19,935 nucleotides of DNA from Actinomycetota bacterium (lineage in GTDB: Bacteria > Actinomycetota > Acidimicrobiia > Spongiisociales > ZC4RG35): assembly GCA_022615295.1 (NCBI GenBank), contig JAKEHF010000022.1, positions 1-19,935 on the forward strand, written 5' to 3'. Position 1 is the stretch's first letter, and the number at the start of each line of letters is the position of its first letter. Below, piece after piece: positions 14,984-19,935 of this stretch. The notes below the pieces were generated by a model that saw only the letters and a list, made by a program, of their open reading frames with translations, searched no databases and was not told where the DNA came from. The translations under genes and the position numbers were made by a program.

Positions 14984-15008
14984 CCGGTGGCCCAGCCGCC
15001 GGTAACCT
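14984..15008 (+). promoter_or_regulatory. Hairpin abutting a leaderless-type -10 (TAACCT) of the CoxL-like gene
   Basis: CCGGTGGC (14984-14991) and GCCGCCGG (14995-15002) form an 8-bp stem with one G-U pair around loop CCA. TAACCT (15003-15008) follows directly and ends eight bases before GTG 15017. No Shine-Dalgarno is present. The hairpin could end the response-regulator message or act as an operator. Confidence 0.45.
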
Positions 15009-15016
15009 GACCATCG

Positions 15017-17302
15017 GTGACCACCCAGCCTTCCCTTCCCTCGTTCATCGGCGCGCCCGTCCAGCGAAGGGAAGACCCCGCCCTCGTCGCGGGTAGGGCC
15101 ACCTTCGTCGACGACCTCTCGCCGGCCGGCGTCCTCCATCTGGCTGTGGTCCGGTCCGCCCTGCCCCACGCTCGTGTGCTCTCCGTCGACACCACGGTCG
15201 CCGAGGGGATGCCCGGGGTGTGGGCGGTGATCAGGCCTGAGGACGTCGCCGAGATGCGGATGCCCCCCAAACCCAATCCGAGCCGCAACGTCCCGCCACG
15301 AAGACCACTCGTCCAGGGCCTGATTCTGATGCCGGGCGACCCCGTTGCCGCCGTGGTCGCCGAGACCGCGGCGCAGGCCCGTGACGCCGCCGACGCGGTG
15401 TATCTCGACCTCGACCCCCTTCCCGTGGTCGGTGACGTCGAGGAGGCCGTCGATGCCCCACCAATCCACTCCGGGCAGACGAGCAACGTCGCCTATGACC
15501 GTTCCAAGGGCGACCGGGCTGCGTTCGAGGCGCTCTCCGGTGAGATCCGCCTGAGCGGAACCGTGGAACATCCTCGTCTCGTCCCCACGCCAATGGAGCC
15601 CAGGGCGACCCTGGCGGAGTGGAGAGAGGGAGGCCTCATGGTGAACATGACGAGCCAGGGCCCCCAACTGATGCAGGAGCAGTTCGCCACTGACCTGGGT
15701 CTGCCCCAGTCCGACGTCCGTGTGGTCACGCCGTTCGTAGGCGGCGCCTTCGGTTCCAAGTTCGACCCCGCCGAGGAGGACTATCTCACCATCCATGCGG
15801 CTCGTGTCACCGGAAGACCGGTGAAATGGACGGAGACCCGGACCGAGCACATGCTGACCATCGGCCATGGGAGGGCGCAGCGTCATCGATGGGAGGTGGT
15901 GGCCGATGCCGAGAGCCGGGTGAAGGGCCTCTGGATCGACAGTCTCATCGACCTGGGGTGCAGACACCGCTGGTACTCGTTCATGGAGCTGACCCCGCGC
16001 ATGGGGACCGGCAACTACGACATCGGCATGTACGGGTGGCGGATGCGCGGGGTGTGGACCAACCGGGCGCCCCGGGGCATCTACCGGGGCGCGGGCCGCC
16101 CGGAGGCGACACTCACCATCGAGCGGGTCATGGACGAGGTGGCCAGGGCCACCGGGCTCGACCCTGCCGAGGTGAGACGTCGCAACTTCGTCCCACCCGA
16201 CCGTTTCCCCTACCCCTCATCGGGGGGCGTGGCGCTGGGCGGTTATGTCTACGACACGGGGGAGTACGAGAGGGCCCTGGACACCCTCCTCGAGCTCGCC
16301 GACTACGACGCCCTCCGCCGACGACAGGGGGAGGTGAGGGCGGAGGGGGGTCTGCTGGGTATAGGCATCGGCGCCTATGTCGAGGTGTGCGGGTTCGAGG
16401 ACTGGGGAGCGGCTCGGGTGCAGGTGCATCCGGACGGGTCGGTCTCGGTGTTCGTGGAGACCCTCGACCAGGGTCAGGGACATCGCACGTCCTTCGCCCA
16501 GATCGTGGCCTCGGCGTTGGGGGTCGACGTCGGCGTGGTCCGCATCGAGCAGGGGGACACGGCGACGGCGCCCTACGGGTGGGGCACTTCGGGGTCTCGC
16601 TCCATCGCCCAGGGTGGCTCGGCGAGCCACGCCGCGGCACTCAAGGTGGCGGAGAAGGCGAAACGGATAGCGGCGCACCTGCTCGAGGCCTCGGCCGACG
16701 ACGTCGTGCTCGCCGATGGCCGGGCGACTGTGGTGGGCACCGATGTCGGTGTCACTTGGCAGGAGGTGGCCCATGCCGCGCTCAACGGCGACCTGCCCCC
16801 GGAGATGACACCTGGTCTCGACGAGGAGGTGCATCTCCGCTCCGGTGGGCTCAACTACCCGTTTGGGGTCCATCTGGCGGTGGTGAGCATCGACCCCGAG
16901 ACGGGATCCCCGACCCTCGAGTCACTGTGGGCGGTGGATGACGCCGGGGTGATCGTCAACCCGATGCTGGCAGACGGGCAACGCCACGGCGGGATGGCGC
17001 AGGGGGTAGGTCAGGCGCTTTGGGAGAGGGTGGTCTACGACGACGACGGAAACCTGGTCACGGCCACGTTGATGGACTATCTGATACCAACCTCGGTCTC
17101 CCTCCCCCCGTTTCGTCTCGGCTCGACGATCACCCCGACTCCGACCAATCCCCTGGGCGCCAAGGGGATCGGGGAGGCGGGGACCATCGGCTCGACCCCG
17201 GCGGTGGTCAATGCCATCAGCGACGCACTGGATGGGGTCGCCGTGCAGCCTCCGGTCACCCCGGAGAGCATCTGGCGAGCGATGCGGGGAAGTTCGATGT
17301 GA
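15017..17302 (+). CDS. Molybdenum hydroxylase large subunit, xanthine dehydrogenase/CoxL family (not form I CO dehydrogenase)
   Basis: These subunits bind molybdenum cofactor (MCD form) and hydroxylate or oxidise small organics, passing electrons to 2Fe-2S and FAD subunits. The 761-residue protein is full length. Visible motifs are SQGPQ (213-217), PFVGGAFGSKF (239-249), the active-loop segment IYRGAGR (355-361), ETLDQGQGHRTSFAQI (481-496), GTSGSRSIAQGGSA (523-536), GQRHGGMAQGVGQALWE (654-670) and GIGEAG (717-722) with catalytic Glu720. Form I CO dehydrogenase has AYRCSFR in the active loop; this protein has YRGAGR, as in form II-like enzymes of unknown substrate. No FAD or iron-sulfur subunit is encoded nearby. 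The GTG start follows a leaderless-type -10. The stop overlaps the MFS start. Confidence 0.92.
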   Translation: MTTQPSLPSFIGAPVQRREDPALVAGRATFVDDLSPAGVLHLAVVRSALPHARVLSVDTTVAEGMPGVWAVIRPEDVAEMRMPPKPNPSRNVPPRRPLVQGLILMPGDPVAAVVAETAAQARDAADAVYLDLDPLPVVGDVEEAVDAPPIHSGQTSNVAYDRSKGDRAAFEALSGEIRLSGTVEHPRLVPTPMEPRATLAEWREGGLMVNMTSQGPQLMQEQFATDLGLPQSDVRVVTPFVGGAFGSKFDPAEEDYLTIHAARVTGRPVKWTETRTEHMLTIGHGRAQRHRWEVVADAESRVKGLWIDSLIDLGCRHRWYSFMELTPRMGTGNYDIGMYGWRMRGVWTNRAPRGIYRGAGRPEATLTIERVMDEVARATGLDPAEVRRRNFVPPDRFPYPSSGGVALGGYVYDTGEYERALDTLLELADYDALRRRQGEVRAEGGLLGIGIGAYVEVCGFEDWGAARVQVHPDGSVSVFVETLDQGQGHRTSFAQIVASALGVDVGVVRIEQGDTATAPYGWGTSGSRSIAQGGSASHAAALKVAEKAKRIAAHLLEASADDVVLADGRATVVGTDVGVTWQEVAHAALNGDLPPEMTPGLDEEVHLRSGGLNYPFGVHLAVVSIDPETGSPTLESLWAVDDAGVIVNPMLADGQRHGGMAQGVGQALWERVVYDDDGNLVTATLMDYLIPTSVSLPPFRLGSTITPTPTNPLGAKGIGEAGTIGSTPAVVNAISDALDGVAVQPPVTPESIWRAMRGSSM

Positions 17303-18468
17303 CGGGGAGGCCGGGCCTCGTCGTGGCGCTGCTCGGTCTCGTCACCATCACCGTCTACGGCGCCTGGTACTACACCTTCGGGGTCCTCCTCGACCCCATC
17401 CGGCTCGACACCGGGTGGGACGAGCGCTATCTAGCCACCTCGTTTGGTCTCTCGATACTCATCGGCGGTGTCGGGGCGATCGGTGGGGGCTGGCTCCTCG
17501 ACAGGTACGGGAGTCGCTTCGTGTTCTCGCTGGCCGCGGTGGTCAGTGCGGCTTCCTTCGTCTCCGCGGCCACCGCAGACAGCGTCTGGGTGTTCGGTCT
17601 CTCCGCGGCCGTGGGTGGCGGGGCCTTTGGCGCCCTCGGCTTCTACCACGTGACCCAGACGGTCGCGGTGAGACTGCGACCGGAGTCGGCGACCCGGGCT
17701 ATCGCCGTCCTTACGATCTGGGGTGCGTTCGCCTCCGTGGTGTTCATCCCTTTGAGCGCCTTCCTGGTGGGGCGGCTGGGATGGAGGATGGCCCTCATCG
17801 TCGTCACGATCGCTGCCGTCTTGACTCTCCTGGTCGGTGCCACCCTGCTTCGCACCGAGCCCGACAGGTCACGTCGGGTGGGGGCGGTCCTCGTCGACCT
17901 GAGAACGGCGATGAGGGCCCGTCGGGCTCGTCGTTTCCTACTGAGCCAGGCCCTGGCGGGAATGGCCACCGCGGTGGTCCTCGCCTACCAGGTGCCGGCG
18001 ATGACCTCAGCGGGGCTCAGTCTCACCGCCGCCTCATTCTGGGCCGGGTTCAGGGGTTTCTCCCAGCTAGGGGGGCGGATCCCCCTGATGCCGATCGTCG
18101 ACCGTATTGGGGTGGCCCGGACGATGCAGGTCGCTTATCTCTCGATCGCCGTCGGAGTGCTCGCCCTGGCCTTCGCCGGGACACCGCTTCTCGCCGCGGT
18201 ATATGCCCTGGCCGCCGGTTTCGGCATCGGTGCCTTCTCCCCGTTGGTCGGCATGCTCTCCCGCGAGCTCTTCGACCCCTCCAGCCTGGGGACGGCGATG
18301 GGCGGGGTCAGCCTGGTCTTCTTCGGTGCAGGGTCGGTGGGCCCACCGGTGGCCGGTCTGGTCTCGAGCCTCACCGGGTCGCGGACCACGGTTGTGATCG
18401 GCTCCTCGCTGTTCCTAGTGATGTCGGCGGTCCTAGTGGCCCAGGTGGGTGTCAGACCCGAGCGGTAG
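17299..18468 (+). CDS. Major facilitator superfamily transporter
   Basis: The 389-residue protein has about 12 membrane segments in two halves split by a basic loop (about 185-212). The loop 2-3 signature appears as GGGWLLDRYGSR (62-73), and a weaker copy lies near 258-275. The N-terminal GAWYYTFGVLLDPI and the following GW-E pattern resemble the monocarboxylate/oxalate-formate branch of MFS, which would suggest an organic-acid substrate, but this is a family-level impression. GTG 17299 overlaps the stop of the molybdenum hydroxylase gene (GTGA, 17299-17302), so the two are probably translated together and the transporter may move that enzyme's substrate or product. The 3' end overlaps the 3' end of the convergent gap gene by 17 bases. 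Confidence 0.87.
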   Translation: MTGRPGLVVALLGLVTITVYGAWYYTFGVLLDPIRLDTGWDERYLATSFGLSILIGGVGAIGGGWLLDRYGSRFVFSLAAVVSAASFVSAATADSVWVFGLSAAVGGGAFGALGFYHVTQTVAVRLRPESATRAIAVLTIWGAFASVVFIPLSAFLVGRLGWRMALIVVTIAAVLTLLVGATLLRTEPDRSRRVGAVLVDLRTAMRARRARRFLLSQALAGMATAVVLAYQVPAMTSAGLSLTAASFWAGFRGFSQLGGRIPLMPIVDRIGVARTMQVAYLSIAVGVLALAFAGTPLLAAVYALAAGFGIGAFSPLVGMLSRELFDPSSLGTAMGGVSLVFFGAGSVGPPVAGLVSSLTGSRTTVVIGSSLFLVMSAVLVAQVGVRPER

Positions 18469-19465
18469 CGGCAAGACGTTCGATCAGGTCGACCACCCGG
18501 TTGGAGTAACCCCACTCGTTGTCGTACCAGGACATCACCTTGACCAGGTTGCCCCCGAGCACCTGTGTGCCGCTTGCGTCGAATATCGAGGAATGGGGGT
18601 TGCCGATTATGTCCGAGGAGACGATGGGGTCCTCGGTGTACTCGATGATCCCGGAGAGGGGTCCCTCGGCGGCTGCCTTGACCGCGGCGTTGACCTCCTC
18701 CACGGTCACCGCCCGGTCGAGCTCAACGACCAGGTCCACCGTCGACCCGTCGGGGACCGGAACCCGCATCGCCACCCCGTCGAGTCTTCCCTTGAGCTCG
18801 GGAAGCACCTCGCCGACCGCCTTTGCGGCTCCGGTGGTGGTGGGGATGATGTTCTCGGTGGCGGCCCTACTCCTACGCAGGTCCTTGTGGGGGACGTCGG
18901 CCAGTCGCTGGTCATTGGTGTAGGCGTGGACGGTGGTCATCACGCCCTTCCTGATCCCAAAGCTGTCGTCGAGCACCTTGGCCAGAGGGGCCAGGCAGTT
19001 CGTGGTGCAGGAGGCGTTGGAGACGATGAGGTCGGACTCGTCGAGCTGGTCGTCGTTGACACCGAGGACGATGGTCTGGTCGATGGCTCCTTTGGCGGGG
19101 ACGGTGAGGATGACCCGCTTCGCCCCGGCGTCGAGGTGCTTCTGCAGCGACTCCCTGTCCCTGAACACACCGGTGGCCTCGATCACGACGTCGACATCCA
19201 GCTCGGCCCAGGGGAGCAGGTCGGGGTCACGCTCCCTCAGCATGCGCACCCGGTGCTCACCGACGGTCATGATCCCGTCCTCCACCTTGACCTCGCCCTC
19301 GAATCGGCCCATCACCGAGTCGTACTCGAGGAGATAGGCGAGGACGTCGTCGTCGGAGAGGTCGTTGATGGCGACCACCACGATGTCGGTCCCCGGCCTG
19401 GTGGTGATGATCCGGAACACGGCCCGTCCGATCCGGCCAAATCCGTTGATGGCGACCCTGGTCAT
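18452..19465 (-). CDS. gap: Glyceraldehyde-3-phosphate dehydrogenase (phosphorylating, NAD-type)
   Basis: The enzyme converts glyceraldehyde-3-phosphate, phosphate and NAD to 1,3-bisphosphoglycerate in glycolysis. The 337-residue product is canonical: Rossmann GFGRIGR (8-14), Asp35 in INDL (favouring NAD over NADP), catalytic Cys153 in SNASCTTNC, His180 in TTVHAYTNDQ, phosphate-site Thr211-Gly212 in PTTTGAAKAVG, Arg234 in AMRVPVPDG, and WYDNEWGYSNRV (313-324). ATG 19465 has AAGGAG (19473-19478, read on the minus strand) seven bases upstream. Both that site and the start codon lie at the end of the upstream paralogue, with an ATGA overlap. pgk and tpi, which often follow gap, are not on this side: the next gene is the convergent MFS transporter. 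Confidence 0.97.
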   Translation of the reverse strand: MTRVAINGFGRIGRAVFRIITTRPGTDIVVVAINDLSDDDVLAYLLEYDSVMGRFEGEVKVEDGIMTVGEHRVRMLRERDPDLLPWAELDVDVVIEATGVFRDRESLQKHLDAGAKRVILTVPAKGAIDQTIVLGVNDDQLDESDLIVSNASCTTNCLAPLAKVLDDSFGIRKGVMTTVHAYTNDQRLADVPHKDLRRSRAATENIIPTTTGAAKAVGEVLPELKGRLDGVAMRVPVPDGSTVDLVVELDRAVTVEEVNAAVKAAAEGPLSGIIEYTEDPIVSSDIIGNPHSSIFDASGTQVLGGNLVKVMSWYDNEWGYSNRVVDLIERLAATARV

Positions 19466-19935
19466 GCGGGAACTCCTTGGGTTGCGATGCGGGCGGTGAC
19501 CTCGACGACACGGTTGGAGTAACCCCAGCCGTTGTTGAACCAGGTGATGGTCTTGACCAGATTCCCCCCGGTAACCATCGTCGCCAGGCTGTCGAACACT
19601 CCGGAATGGGGATTCATGCGCACGTCGGAGGAGACGATGGGGTCGTCCACGTACTCGATGACCCCCCTGTACTCGTCGGACGCCGCCGCGGCCATCACCT
19701 CGTTGACCTGGGCGGCAGTCACCTCGGTGGCGGTCTCGGCGACCATGTCGACGTTCGAGCCGTCGGGGACGGGCACGCTAAGTGCTGTGACCGCAAGCCT
19801 GCCCTCGAGCTCGGGTAGGGCCTGAGTGATGATCTCGGCCGAGTTGGTCTCGGTGGGGATGATGTTCTCCCCGGCGGCCCGGCTGCCCCGGAAGGTGTCG
19901 GAGGGCACATCGGCGAGACGGCCGGCGTTGGACAT
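19462..19935 (-). CDS. Diverged GAPDH paralogue, C-terminal half (5' end outside window)
   Basis: 157 codons of a second GAPDH-family protein are visible, with the start beyond the right edge. The ATG at the edge is internal: it aligns just after the catalytic His of the neighbouring gap product. Long stretches match gap (GRLADVP, GENIIP, VPVPDG, DPIVSSD, GGNLVK, GWGYSNRVV), so the fold is clear. Residues that bind substrate phosphate have changed. PTTTGAAK has become PTETNSAE, the Arg of AMRVPVP has become Ser (ALSVPVP), and DNEWGY has become NNGWGY. The catalytic Cys and His positions are not in view. The frame is intact, so this looks like a functional protein with another substrate or a non-catalytic role, not a pseudogene. 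It precedes gap in the same transcription unit. Confidence 0.85.
   Translation of the reverse strand: MSNAGRLADVPSDTFRGSRAAGENIIPTETNSAEIITQALPELEGRLAVTALSVPVPDGSNVDMVAETATEVTAAQVNEVMAAAASDEYRGVIEYVDDPIVSSDVRMNPHSGVFDSLATMVTGGNLVKTITWFNNGWGYSNRVVEVTARIATQGVPA

Noticed and set aside
15017..17302. CoxL, the catalytic subunit of aerobic CO dehydrogenase
   Set aside because: The active loop is YRGAGR, not AYRCSFR, so the copper-binding Cys is missing.
18452..19935. GAPDH next to an MFS gene as an ArsJ-type arsenic detoxification pair
   Set aside because: The MFS gene is convergent to gap, not in its operon, and its N-terminal sequence does not look like ArsJ. It is instead coupled to the molybdenum hydroxylase gene. 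No other ars gene is present.
19462..19935. The edge ATG (complement of 19933-19935) as the true start of a short protein
   Set aside because: Alignment with the adjacent gap product places it in the middle of the GAPDH fold, right after the catalytic His position, so the gene must continue beyond the window.

Overview
This window comes from the chromosome of a high-GC Gram-positive bacterium, most likely an actinomycetote. Three things point there: the order folC-ndk-mreBCD-mrdA-rodA ... rne-rplU-rpmA-obgE, an Obg GTPase with the C-terminal OCT domain, and an LPxTG sortase substrate. The presence of mreBCD and the TK1-type thymidine kinase would fit a rod-shaped lineage such as Acidimicrobiia, but that placement is an inference. 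No mobile element, tRNA, rRNA or CRISPR was seen.

Layout. Bases 1-354 are the C-terminal end of a Thr/Ser-rich, repeat-bearing cell-wall-anchored protein, closed by a strong terminator. From 417 to 7812 runs a conserved block: folC, ndk, then the cell-elongation cluster mreB-mreC-mreD-mrdA-rodA, most of whose genes overlap by 1-4 bases. A thymidine kinase gene (7832-8422) has its own apparently leaderless promoter. Next come a compact RNase E/G gene behind a structured leader, rplU and rpmA (ribosomal proteins L21 and L27), and obgE.

From 12157 the content becomes accessory. It holds a CoxD-type MoxR AAA+ ATPase, a CoxE-type VWA protein, a stand-alone receiver-domain response regulator, a full-length CoxL-like molybdenum hydroxylase large subunit with no FAD or iron-sulfur subunit in view, and an MFS transporter whose start overlaps the hydroxylase stop. 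I infer a small molybdo-enzyme maturation, oxidation and transport cluster of unknown substrate. On the minus strand, converging on the transporter with a 17-base 3' overlap, lies a tandem GAPDH pair. The downstream copy (gap, 18452-19465) is canonical. The upstream copy, cut by the window edge, has lost several substrate-phosphate residues and probably does something else.

Regulation visible in sequence. Four genes (tdk, obgE, the MoxR gene, the CoxL-like gene) have a TANNNT -10 hexamer 7-8 bases before the start codon and no Shine-Dalgarno, the layout of leaderless actinobacterial transcripts. Other genes (mreB, rne, rplU, rpmA, gap) have Shine-Dalgarno sequences. A perfect 14-bp palindrome with a partial second copy sits upstream of the MoxR gene.
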